Origin: Euwallacea fornicatus
Taxonomy: Eukaryota > Arthropoda > Insecta > Coleoptera > Curculionidae
Assembly: GCF_040115645.1 (NCBI RefSeq)
Contig: NC_089541.1
Coordinates: 248,001-312,000, forward strand
DNA length: 64,000 nt
Direction of reading: 5' to 3'
This document shows positions 23,908 to 34,521 of the stretch, piece after piece. The notes under the pieces are model-generated. The model was given only the letters and a program-made list of their open reading frames with translations, had not been told where the DNA came from and did not search any database. Both the position numbers and the translations under genes were made by a program. How positions within the stretch are numbered: the first letter of the stretch is position 1; every line of letters starts with the position of its first letter.

Positions 23908-24252
23908 ATGGCCGATAGCGATCAATCCCAAGAGTGGTCCACACAAAAGATACTGGTAGCCGAATTAGAACTCCAAAGCGGCGCTACGAACGATGGCAAG
24001 GGGAGCAGGTACCAATCTCAGAATCTGTCGTCTCAGGAACCATCAGCCAGCCCATCTCTGATGGAAATTGAAAGAATCAGATCCTTTGCCACCGGCTGCA
24101 CCAACTTTATCGTGACAATTTACAAGACCGACTACTACAGAAAGATCGCCAAAAGCATGTTGGTGTTCCTCCTGGCTTTGAAAATGGCCAGGGAAAGCAA
24201 GATGATGATGATTCCGTTGAAAGAATACGAACCTTTCGGAAAACACTGCTGA
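23908..24252 (+). CDS. hypothetical protein, 114 aa, single exon
   Basis: The open frame starts at an ATG in good context (GAAATGG). An AATAAA at 24304-24309, 52 nt past the stop, supports a transcript end. The first 50 residues are polar, rich in Ser, Gln and Glu and probably disordered. The second half (from MEIERIRSF) is a mixed hydrophobic and basic segment that could form two helices: TNFIVTIYKTDYYRKIAKS, then MLVFLLALKMARESKMMM. There is no signal peptide and no domain I recognise. Position beside a testis-type kinase gives no firm clue. It could be a lineage-specific gene or a chance frame; the length, context and poly(A) signal favour a gene slightly. Confidence 0.5.
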   Translation: MADSDQSQEWSTQKILVAELELQSGATNDGKGSRYQSQNLSSQEPSASPSLMEIERIRSFATGCTNFIVTIYKTDYYRKIAKSMLVFLLALKMARESKMMMIPLKEYEPFGKHC

Positions 24253-24378
24253 ATAATTTTTTTTTCCAAAATTTTTGAGTTAATTAATCTAAATTCTTGA
24301 ATTAATAAAAAAAAAATTCCAAAAATTTTCAAGAAATTCAATTTGTACGGTGAATGGGCTTTTGAAGCCGCAGCCACC

Positions 24379-25776
24379 ATGGACAAGTATGGGAGTAAGG
24401 TGTTATTAGTGTTAGTTCTCTTGCTCGCGGAAAGTTGCCTTTGTGTAAGTCAATACTCGTGAGGGATGGAAATTACCCAACAAAAACAGTTTGGGATTGA
24501 ACCGCCTTTCTGTTTTGTGCTAAAATTAATAAGATTAAAAATTGGCGATAACCCAAATCGTCAAGAGATTTCGAACCTGAACATTTTCCCAATAAGTCAG
24601 AGAGAGCAAGACTTACGACTTTACACGTATGTCAGAGTGAATAAATGCGCTTTGGAGGGGTGTGTATTGTTGGTTGCTCTCGAGACCGCTCATGCCACAT
24701 AGAATTTCTTGAAGAAATGGTAAATGCAATTATTCGGAAAAACTTACTCCTTCGTATTTTATCCCACTTAAAGCTCATTTTCGATTTACTGCGCGTTTTT
24801 TTTTGTCACTTCACTGACGAGAATCGTCCGTACAATACAGAATATTAGCAGAACTGTACAAAAAAAAACGATTTTCGACAGTTTTCTGCAATTTTATACA
24901 CTGGTCGGCAGCCTCACTGGCGGCACCTCCCTACTGTGGAATGCGGCTTTGGGGCAACGGCTGATCCGAGCTATTGGCAGCATCGAAGCCTCCTTGGGTC
25001 AATTTTCGCTTGTCGCGCTCCTTGAAGCACAATGTGTGAGTGTAAGATCTGAGGTTTCTCACAGCCGGCAGGCGGGAGTAAGTGAAAATTATCTCTGAGA
25101 AAAAGTCCATTGCGAGTATATGGCGTGCGCTCCTCCCGTACAAGACATCGATACGGCTGAAGTGATGAAGTTCGAGGTTTATGAGGAGGGTGCCCTGGGC
25201 CTTTTTGGGGATATATTGCTTTGATTAAGCTAGTTGCCCTGATTCGATTCAATGGTACTAACCCAAATTAACTAAAGGAAGTCTTAATAAAGTCTCGTTG
25301 TAGACGTTGTTACGCCGATCTGCCCATCAAGAGGCACTGTAGCCAAATGAAGGGACGACTACATGACATCAGGAAACTCAGTTGAAGTGGCCGGATGGGG
25401 CACAGACGGTGCAAGGCAGCATCACGTCCCTATCAAACTGATGCACGTGCAAATGTCCGTTGCAAGAAGAGTTTTCCCAAGGGCATGATCGACGAGTCGA
25501 TGACGTGCATAGGCGTTGGTAATTTACCTTTGTTAATCAAGATTTAAAGAGTTTCGATTCAAGTCAAATAGGTAAAGGCAAGGATTTCTGCATGGGACAC
25601 TTTGGGGGGCCTTCAGTGATGCTCGTCATCCTAGGTTTTCGTCCAGATACTTTTTATTCGGCATAGTTCTTCACGACACAAAAAACTATGGTATTGTCCG
25701 CACTATTTATACTAATGTGACTCATTACTTGAGGTGGATGCCTGATATCACCGAGCCCCTGGGACGATTACAATAA
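24379..25776 (+). pseudogene. decayed CLIP-type serine protease
   Basis: A signal-peptide exon survives (24379-24444, MDKYGSKVLLVLVLLLAE, then GTAAGT). Further on are recognisable trypsin-fold pieces: CAPPVQDI..AEV near 25120-25170, a match to the DIALI region that runs into a stop, VEVAGWGTDGA at about 25385, DESMTCIGVG after a frameshift, GKGKDFCMGHFGGP near 25572-25610, and a C-terminal YTNVTHYLRWM segment ending at 25776. No CLIP domain or TAAHC histidine region was found. The catalytic GDSGGP is changed to GHFGGP, so Asp and the nucleophile Ser are both gone. At least two frame breaks and several stops occur. It is tail to tail with the intact protease at 26179-31019 and resembles it in the catalytic domain, so an inverted duplication followed by loss is likely. 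Confidence 0.82.
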
Positions 25777-26178
25777 TGAATAACTCTATTCACAAATATT
25801 TGTATTTAATCGTTTTAAATCTTTATGTTAATTCGATTTTTATATTTATATTTGTCCTGATTGTCACCGCAATATAAAAGTTCCACATTGTTCCTAACCG
25901 AGTGCAATAGATTTTGCTCTGTAAGATCGGCAACCCAACACACACGCCTTGCAACAACATATGCGTTTCCAGTGACACGCTCCGTCCTGGCTATTAATGG
26001 ACTTTATTGTCGCGTAAAGTACGTAGATTTTGTAAACAATTTCCTACATGTAGGAAATATATCGAAACTCCCATAGATCCGACGGAACTTGGAGCCTCTC
26101 AATTGACTTTGGGGCAATAGGTTTAGAAACATTTTCAAAATTAATTTATTATAAGAAATATATAAAAAAAGACGTAAA
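25777..26178. other. spacer between tail-to-tail protease copies
   Basis: 402 bp, AT-rich, containing the minus-strand poly(A) signal at 26145-26150 for the intact protease and nothing else that I recognise. Confidence 0.5.
26145..26150 (-). terminator. poly(A) signal of CLIP serine protease
   Basis: AATAAA on the minus strand 29 nt past the stop codon at 26179-26181. Confidence 0.5.
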
Positions 26179-29100
26179 TTATGCTTTCAATTTTCCAGTA
26201 ATCCAAGGCACATAATTGGCGACTTTTGTGTAAACTCCGGGCCAATTTTGCATGCCGCAGGGTGAGGGCCCGAAGGACACCACCCCAATGGAATACCAAT
26301 TGATTTCCCCATCGGGGGTGGCGTCCATGGTCATCAGGGGACCACCACTGTCGCCCCTGCAGGAATCGCGTCCCTTCTTACCTCCTGCGCACAGTTGATC
26401 CGTGCTCAGGCGAACATTGGCTTGGCTGTAAGTCCTTGAACATGTCTCCTGAGCGTTGACTGGAACCTGAAAAAAGATTGAAATTTTTATTTTGCCAGGA
26501 GGTCGCTCACACGGAAATGATGTAAACCATGACGGTTATTTCTAAACTTATGGGATCTACAGGCGTTCGGTAAATTTGGTGGAATCTCAGTGATTCGGGT
26601 CTGGAAAATATTATCGACAAACCTCGAGTTTCAGTTTAATTTTACTCTCACTGCTGTTCTCGGTTTTTCCCCATCCGGCCACTATCAGATTCTTATTCAC
26701 ATACGATTTGCTCTGCAACGTGGGCACTTGAGGTAAACATATTGGCTTCACGTAATCTGCAATTGCATCCATTACGTTCCTCTAGTGAAAAATCTCACGT
26801 CTATGTTCGTACCAGAGAATTTAACGTTCCTGATAAGTCTCAGCAAAGCGATATCGTGGTACTGATTCGCGTCGAAAGGATTGTAATTCTCGTGGGCTAT
26901 TCGCTCCTCAACGGCCACATCTATAGCCGGGAGAGCGCATTGTCTCTGCCCATCTTGGGTGGTGATGCAGTCTTCCTCGGTGTCTGTATTGTATTCCCCA
27001 AGACGCACGCTGATTCTAGATAATAACGAAGAGAGGTCCTTTAGTGCTAAAGAATTACAGACATATACTCACATCTTCCAGTTTGGCGGTAGATCTTTTC
27101 CCTTAAGACAATGGGCTGCAGTTAGGACGTAGCGACTGCTGATCAGCACTCCTCCGCAATAGAAACCCCTTTGACCAGTAGCTTTGAGGAAACTTCGGTT
27201 TAGAAAACTTTTTGATTTTTCTAGGAGAACTTACGACGCTCGTACTCGACCAACGCCATCCAGGGGAACTCGTCCAGCTGCGCCTTTTCCCCTCCATAAA
27301 TGCGGTTTACGGTCCCGATGCCGCAGACGTCGGTGGTCGGAAGGAGATCGGACTGAATAGTACTACCTAAAACGCATAAAGGGTTCGCTGAAATAAGTCA
27401 GAATTACTTAAAAGATGTGAGAATACTTCTGGATTATCCCGGAGAAAGCAGGAAAGACCCGCGTCTGTTTTACGTAAATGATCAGTTGTGTTAAAATCTG
27501 GGTTTAACGGCGGCCACGTCTTTGAGAATACACCCGGTATATCTTACGTTGGTATTTTAACGTTGCTCAAGAGGTAATGTGAAAATTTCCATTTCTGGTC
27601 ATTACTAATACGAAGCAGCAGTTGAAATATTCAGATCTATAGATTTTTTAATTATACGCTTCTGAGCTGCCAACGAGGCAAAACACAGATATCCCCCCTC
27701 AACCCATTTTCCTCACAATTAAATCAGCTAATTAGGGGTTCTACCATCGACGAACATTAACTAATACGATGCACAGAACATCGAGCTCTCCCCCAGAATG
27801 TCATTTCACCACTTCTTGGCCTTTCCGGAAAAAATCCTCAAACAGACGGGCATATGGCCCTCCAAGGACGGCTCCCTCCTCTACAACCTTCGAGGTGCTT
27901 TCACCATCCTCAACATCTTTTTGCTGACGATGTGTTTGAGCTACAACGCGGCTTGCCACATCGACAATTTCGTGAAGCTGTCCGAGAGCCTAACGTATCT
28001 GATTTCGGTTCTAAACTCGTTGCTGAAGATCGGCATGTTGTCCAAGAACAGGAAGAGATTGCTCGAGCTGGTGGACATGATGGAGATGGACAGCTTCATG
28101 AGGTACGAGAAGGTTTATGAGGGCATCGGGTCAGGATTTCGGAAAACCGTGAACGTTGTGCAGACGATTTTTTGGTGGCAAGTCAATATGGCGTTTCTGT
28201 TCCTCAATTTGTTTCCTGGTAAGTTACTTTGCCGAGGTAGTTCCATTTGATTATTTAACGATGATTAAACGACGAAAATGATCCATAAAGTTACCTCGAC
28301 TCAAAACGCTTTCGTTCATTTTTTGAATAGTGATAGAAGCTGAGAGTCTCCCTCTGGATTTCCCGCACTTCCGCCACGGCCCCTTTCACTACCCGTTCTA
28401 TCTGTTCGAGTCGGTCTCCATGGGGTTCGCAGCTTACGATAACATGGCTGTGGACTTACTCATGGTGGGGATGATTTCTGTGACTGCGGTGCAGCTGCAG
28501 ATCCTCAACAAAAAGCTCGTGGATACGGAAGAGAACGTGAGGAAACTGGGAGGAAACACTGAGGCCATGACCCTAGTTTATTTGACCGAGTGCTGTGAGC
28601 ACTACAATGACATCGAGAAGTATTCGAGCATTTTAATTAGCTCCTAAATATCTACAGGGTAATTTCACAGGTACGTCAAGTGCCTCTTAGAAGTGTTCTC
28701 GGTGAACGTCTTGTTGCAGCTCGGTACGAGCATTGTGGCCATTTGCAACTCAGGAATTCTGATTTTATCTGTGCGTTGTGTCAACCGGATTACGCTTAAA
28801 AAATTCGTGATTTTTTATTTTTTTTATATATCAGGTCGAGCCACTGTCTGTGGAAGCGATATCTCTGGTAGTTTACATGGTGACCATGCTTGCAGAGCTA
28901 GGCATGTACTGCTGGTTCGGCAACTATGTCTTCACTGAGGTACTTACGTATTGCTATACAGTGTGTTTCAAGTTTCGAATGTTCCAGGTGTAACATTGCG
29001 ACACTTTAAAAATTTCCAATTTGCTCTCACCAACGTTCTACCATTCAAGAAAGTGATTTTTAAATTGGACGCCCTGTACGTACTTTTTTGACCTCAGCAG

Positions 29101-31019
29101 TTGTCCTCAGTATTATCGACTGTTAGTTCTGCGAAAATCATTGGAACTTATCGAATTTTAAAATGGTTCATTCTTGAACTCGAAATTTCGCAATTTTTCC
29201 TCGATTTTACCGACCTAGCAGTTTGCATGGGGACCAAGATCCTCACGTGCATACCGGGTGGTTCGAGAAGATGGCTCGCCTTCATTATTTTTTTATTTTT
29301 AAACTTAGAAAGTTGATATTTGGAGGGAACCTATGAGAAAATAGAGCCGATCGATGAACGTGATGCTTATCTAGTGATTTCGGTTTAACGGTAAATGACC
29401 TCGATTTTCGATTTTTAGATGTGGAGCCCCAAAAATGTTTACTTTTTTGGAATCTAGAGGTTGTTTTTAGTCTAAAAATATGCCATAAAACATCGTATAT
29501 TTTTTTATGTCGAGCTATGCCACTGGGGCATACCTATTAGGCACGATTTCAGGTTAGAATTATGTGGGGAAAATGCTAATTTCTCGTTTTATCGAGTACT
29601 TTTTCTTTTAGAAGCAATTGAAGTGCAGAAAAACAATTTTTCCCGTTTTTCAAACAGCAACACGGCGGCCCATTACGATTTTCTAAAAAATCCTTTTTTC
29701 CCGATTTTTCCGATACCAAGCGCGACGTATGTTCATTTTGAAATGAACATACGTCGCGCAATGAAAAATAGATGCCGCCTCCCAAATGACAGAACAAAAT
29801 AATAAGATATTTCTACCTGTAGAAATTCTGTAGAGACGCGAAAATACAGACGAATTAAATTTTTTTTAAATGCGAAATTATTCCGAAGGTGAAAAAGTTG
29901 ATACGCCCTTAGCATCTGGAGAATTTCGTCAAGGGTTCCCACTTAGAAGCCACCGGGGCCGCCACTGTCTTAAAAAAATGAGTGAATAAAATGAAAACGA
30001 GAAACGCCAACGAAGACGACAACTTCGTTATCGGTGAAGACAAAGAAATCGAATCGGAAATCAGTGGCGTAGCTCGACATGAAAAAACTACAAGTTTTTT
30101 TTTAACGACGATATTTTTAGACTAGAAACGGCCTCTAAATTCCAGAAAAGTAAAAGTTTATTGGGCGTTACGCTTAAAAATCGAAAGTTGAGGTCATTTC
30201 CGGTCGAACCGGAAGTGCCACTCAAACGCCATTAACGTCAATCACCAGGCCACATTCTCGTGTAGCTTCCCGGCAAATTTCCACCCTCGAAGTTAAAAAA
30301 AAAAGTCACGAGGACGAGCCACTTTTTTGAATCACCCGGTACGTTATTATCGTGATTTATTGTAATGTTTTTCTTCTCGACAGAGTTCGGAAATCACCAC
30401 TTGCTGCTATCTCTCGCACTGGAACGAGCACGCCTTTGAGGTCAGGAAAACCCTATTTATACTAATGGAAAGAAGCAAACGCCCCCTGCAGATCAGGGGG
30501 CTGCAGCTTGCCACTCTCGATTTCCCCACCTTCGTATCTGTACGCTCGTTAAATCCCTCTCAATAAACGACCACAGTATAAAACTCGGTTTTCAGATACT
30601 CAAATGGTCCTATTCCTACTTCACTCTACTTAAAAACTACACCAACGTAGACCCAACAGACGAGTAATCCCTCATTTGCCTACCTTGATTGGAGGGCTCC
30701 CGGGTGTTGGCGCCCTCATCGGTTCCCATGGGACAGCACACCTTAGGCGTGGTACCTACAAATCCGCACTGAGATCTCCTGAGGAAATCTGCGTCGGACG
30801 AACTGATGGGACGTTTCTTCAGGATGTTGTATAGTGAATTACAATTGAGCAAAGAGATGCATTCTCCTTGTTGTGAGAGGGGAGTCGTGCAGTAGTCTCC
30901 GAGCTCTGTTATAGTGTAGTTGACCTGTTAATTGCTTGATAAATGATCAAATACGTACGTGTAATGCACAGTTGAGGGCTTAAAGCGAAAATCACGAGCA
31001 CAATGGTACGATAATACAT
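26179..31019 (-). CDS. CLIP-domain serine protease (CLIPB type), complete
   Basis: Seven exons (31019-30959, 30905-30684, 27366-27235, 27181-27073, 27015-26813, 26756-26623, 26466-26179) join in phase to about 382 aa. Exon 1 encodes a signal peptide (MYYRTIVLVIFALSPQLC). Exon 2 encodes one CLIP domain with the expected six cysteines (YCTTP, GECISLLNC, SQCGF, KVCCP). The zymogen activation site is VNR|IYGGEKA. The catalytic triad is TAAHC, HDIALL and GDSGGP, with Asp six residues before Ser (DSCRGDSGGP), which predicts trypsin-like cleavage after Arg or Lys. Family knowledge: such proteases are secreted into haemolymph and act in Toll (Spatzle-processing) or prophenoloxidase cascades; which one cannot be decided here. 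Intron 2 (27367-30683, 3.3 kb) contains an odorant receptor gene on the other strand. I chose the exon 2 acceptor (TATAACAG) because it is the one that keeps phase. Confidence 0.94.
27798..30667 (+). CDS. odorant receptor (7tm_6 family), complete, nested
   Basis: Six exons (27798-28218, 28331-28619, 28671-28770, 28835-28939, 30384-30539, 30596-30667) give 380 aa with an intact frame. The start FPEKILKQTGIWP is the usual odorant-receptor N-terminus. The end has the family C-terminal features: CYWCFGN-like MYCWFGNYVF, then LLQIRGLQLATL-type PLQIRGLQLATLDFPTF and FTLLKNY. Predicted role: odorant-gated cation channel subunit working with Orco in sensory neurons, ligand unknown. The gene lies wholly inside intron 2 of the CLIP protease on the opposite strand. 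Its stop codon (30665-30667) is only 16 bp from protease exon 2, so its 3' UTR must be antisense to that exon. Intron 5 (28940-30383) is long because it holds a 1.09-kb foldback transposon. Confidence 0.94.
29252..30341. mobile_element. foldback transposon with TA-flanked termini, 1.09 kb
   Basis: The termini are TACCGGGTG (29252-29260) and its exact complement CACCCGGTA (30333-30341). The inverted arms are about 29252-29690 and 29940-30341. Matching blocks include GGCTCG-CC near the ends, CTCTA-ATTCCA-AAAAGTAAA, TTTTTAGACTA and AGTGGC-TAGCTCGACAT. The terminal TA on both sides fits a Tc1/mariner-type TA target duplication with an element starting CCGGGTG. The centre carries a 40-bp perfect palindrome and no open transposase. 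It lies in intron 5 of the nested odorant receptor. A 240-bp relative is at 40165-40402. Confidence 0.85.
29720..29759. repeat. perfect 40-bp palindrome
   Basis: 19-bp arms (GCGCGACGTATGTTCATTT at 29720-29738 and its exact complement at 29741-29759) are separated by TG. It is located close to the middle of the foldback element. Confidence 0.9.
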
Positions 31020-34000
31020 GATCGTCAATACTAGGAACCAGCTTTCAAAAATTCGCCTGCGTCAGCAACATCGTCGCCTCTTGGCAGGACACATTGGAAC
31101 CCAACTGACGATGATGATGATGATGGTAGAAAAGTGTTTACGTCGGGTTGTTGCTGTTATTTCTGCTGCACATGACCCATAACTGACTATCGAAGAGTAC
31201 CACGGGTATTTAATCGGGTACTGGCCAACCTTGGAAATTCTAGATAAGCATAGTAAATCGTCTGTTTATTTAATCGTTGCTCGTTAATTCGCTTAATCTC
31301 CGTCGATTTTTGCATAGAAGAGATTATGATTGTAACTTGTCGGGTAAATACCAGCGATATGCACAAGATGGGCGGTTTTGCACCGAGTCCCACTGAGGTT
31401 TGAACCCATTATTATCATGCGGTTTTAAATGATTTCAGCGAACCCACAAGATTATAAAGGAGTCCACGCGTCGATGAGGTCATACGGTGGCTATTAAAAT
31501 CCTCCGAAGTGATATCGAACATGAAACTTCGCCTCATCCTGTGTGACCCCGTGCAAACGAATGCCTCACGTGATCGGTCCTTAGACAAATCCCGGCATCG
31601 GCAAGGAGATTTTTCACAATCTGGCAACGCGGAACGCTATGAATCGCCCCACGTGATGCGAATTAAGTTAAGGAAATTTCGAAAACAAAAGAAGGTTGCG
31701 GTGTTGCTGTTGCCAGCAATGAAAGGTGTGGATTTAACGAAACGATGGTTCGGATTGTTTAAACGTATAATAACAGTGCGGTCCGGTATTTTTGATTTTG
31801 TAAGTTGGCAGACTGGTCCAGGTTGGAGCGTTTCTCTCTTGGGATGCGAACTTTTCGAAATATTTGCAATTTTTCCTTAAGTTTGAGCGAGATCAGGATC
31901 CAACACGCCACTGCCTCTCGCCCGATCGAGCTCCTAATTTTTCCCGAAATAAAAAGAGAGTGGGGCTGGTAGCGAACGAAATCGCAGCGGCGTAGAATAT
32001 TTCTCTTAAAAGTTGTAAGGTTGCGGAGACTCTATTTCGTAAAATGCGCAATTTTCAATAGCCTTTAGCCCAGTTCTTTTAACCCAGCAACCCTTAACAA
32101 AATCACGGGGGGTGCGGAGAACCGTCTCCTTCTTGCGAACTACATTTCGTAGATGTGAGCCTGGACCCGTCGCGCCACTGCTTCTCATCAAACGATGGTG
32201 AACTCTTCCCACATGGAGAAAGAATTGGATCAGCATCGAGTGAAATTACATTTTGGTGGAATAATTTTATTTCGATTGGGGTCCGGCCTTCGCCAGCCTG
32301 CGCTCCCCATCCCGGAAACCAAGAGGTGTAACGTCACAGGTTCCGACATGTTTTTGCTCCTTTTTCCGAAATATCGAGTCGTTCTTCGGGTCGGTCTCGT
32401 ACTTAAATAGCCCTGAGGAAGGCCAAACACTGCAACGTTTACTAAATTCTACAAGGATTACCGGTACTACTTAAACGAATTTTAATAATTAATGGTACCT
32501 AATGAGCCATCACAAGAGCCATTTCAGGTTCCATGCCTTCCGATTAAGGCAGACCTACGAACGAACTTTTCATTTTCTAATATGACTTCGCATTTTGGTT
32601 CATCTACGGCACCCGTTACGGCCGGGCCGCTCTTCAGTTTGGACAAACACAAGACAAACGCTATTGAGCGTGAGGCTAGGGCTGCCGCCCATTTAAACCT
32701 GATGATTAACGATGGGCCTTAGAGTTAAGGCACCGGCTCGGCCAATTGTCATCGTTGTTTTTCTTTGGGAATAAATAAATACCAAAACTGAAATTTAATC
32801 GAGTGTCAAAGATGGTCCCACACTCGCCAAAGTGAAGAAAAAACCGAACCAGTTGGTGGACACGTTAAAAAATGATCGTTTAAAACGGATCGTTACTTTT
32901 CATAAGATCATTCAGTATCATGTTATACAGGGTGTATGAAATGTTACGCGATATCGCTTTTAGTTTTTGTGTCACGGCGAAGCGCTACTTTCAGATCGCA
33001 AATGCACGCGAGGGGGTTCATTTCCAATTAACCAGTGGTGTATCCTTCCGCTGAGCACCTGGAGATGAGTCGGTCTCTCTTTCTCTCTCTCACTGCGCTT
33101 GTCAGTCGAAGCCTGCAATATCGCTTTTCATTCGTCAAAATTTCGAAAAAATCCCGTGAATTTTTGGATTGAATAATGAAAATATTACGAGGGTCTACGT
33201 CGGAGCCTTTTTTAACTTATATCTAACGAGCCCCCGTCCGGGTTCGCTTTCCAGCTATCGTGCGTCTTCGGGCCGTCGAAGACACACGATCCCGATATCG
33301 CCGGAATGTCAAATCGAATCGAATTTTGAAAGGACGATTTTCACCTGTTTTCAGCCCGGCACAGTCGCGAACGGGCCGCCGCCACGTGCGCGGCAAATTA
33401 ATCTTTAGTCTCATAAAAAAATCGATTTTTCTCCAAATTTTTACCGTAAATTTGACGTTTGCTCCGGGCGGGACGGGAGGGAGCGCAACGATGTTCGCTT
33501 ATTTGCAGAGTCCCGCGCACGAAGGAACGAGCGTCCCGCGGGAAAGGAGTAACGATTTGGCAACCATGGAAAGAGCACGATAAAGGGGAAAACTATATGT
33601 ATCTTATGTACAACGTGTACAGTTTTTTCGTGGACTTAAATTAAAAAAAAAAAAAATTATTCGTGTTATTATCAAGTACGTAAAATCGATCATTAACAGC
33701 CCCCCTTATTGGACGATTACAACCTTCATAAGTGAGCGATTTGTGATGATCGTACCCGACCAATGGCGGCGCGCTGTGTACTTGTCACGTGATCGGTATT
33801 TGTCAGTTGCGAAGAGAGACACAAGTGTAGGCTGACGAGGCACTTCGGACTCCTCTGTAGGACACTTAAAATGGTTGATCATTACACGAACATTATTCCA
33901 AGTCGACTTGTATATGAAAAGTAATTATGTGGGGACGGACCCTGATTTATTATTGATTGACGTATAACGAATTGACGCGGCTTTATATGGAAGGGTAAAT

Positions 34001-34521
34001 CAGTTTTTCGGCGAAAAGATTGACAGTGGATCAGCCGTCATTTGTCGCTCTCGAATCGAAGCCGGAGGGTGAAAATCGCCATTGAAAACAATTATTGCGC
34101 CTTTCTAAAACGATTAACCTTAGACAAAAGCGATTTTTAGACCAACCTCAAAACGGGCAATTCCCCAGACACTTGCATTGACCTAAAAAGCCAAAATTAA
34201 CAAACGATCGAACCGACGCCCCCTCCCTTCCAAATTCCTCCGATCCGTACCAATAGCGTACCTCCCCTTTCAAACGCGACCTTGATCGAGCCAAACCACC
34301 ACCAGCGCCGAAACAAAAGTGAATCGCGACCCCATTGAGCGGAAAAACAAGTGAGCGACGGTACCACTTGACGGGTACTAACCCATCGCGCTGCTGCTGG
34401 CGCGAACTCTTTTACAACAATCTAGTGACCGCGAGAACCAGTGATACACTGCCTAAAAGCACCTCACATTCCGCTGTAAGTAATTGACAGGTGACAGTGC
34501 GCATGAAAGTCGTCTGTGAAA
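31020..34521. other. intergenic region upstream of Nox and of the CLIP protease
   Basis: 3.5 kb between divergent start codons. It contains a short TGA/CGA-type trinucleotide run near 31108-31123, a lone transposon end TACAGGGTG at 32930, a CT-rich run at 33075-33092 and a GC-rich block around 33440-33560. Open frames reach 123 codons (31509-31880) but none shows a domain or splice support. The last 700 bp probably form the Nox 5' UTR. Confidence 0.45.
33795..33845 (+). promoter_or_regulatory. possible Nox core promoter (initiator)
   Basis: TTGTCAGTTGCGAAG at 33800-33814 matches the insect initiator TCAGTT. It sits about 720 bp upstream of the Nox start codon in GC-richer sequence (CCAATGGCGGCGCG at 33759). 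No clear TATA box or DPE was found. Position and motif only, so this is weak. Confidence 0.25.

Noticed and set aside
31509..31880. 123-codon plus-strand frame in the intergenic region before Nox
   Set aside because: No recognisable domain, no nearby poly(A) signal or splice structure.
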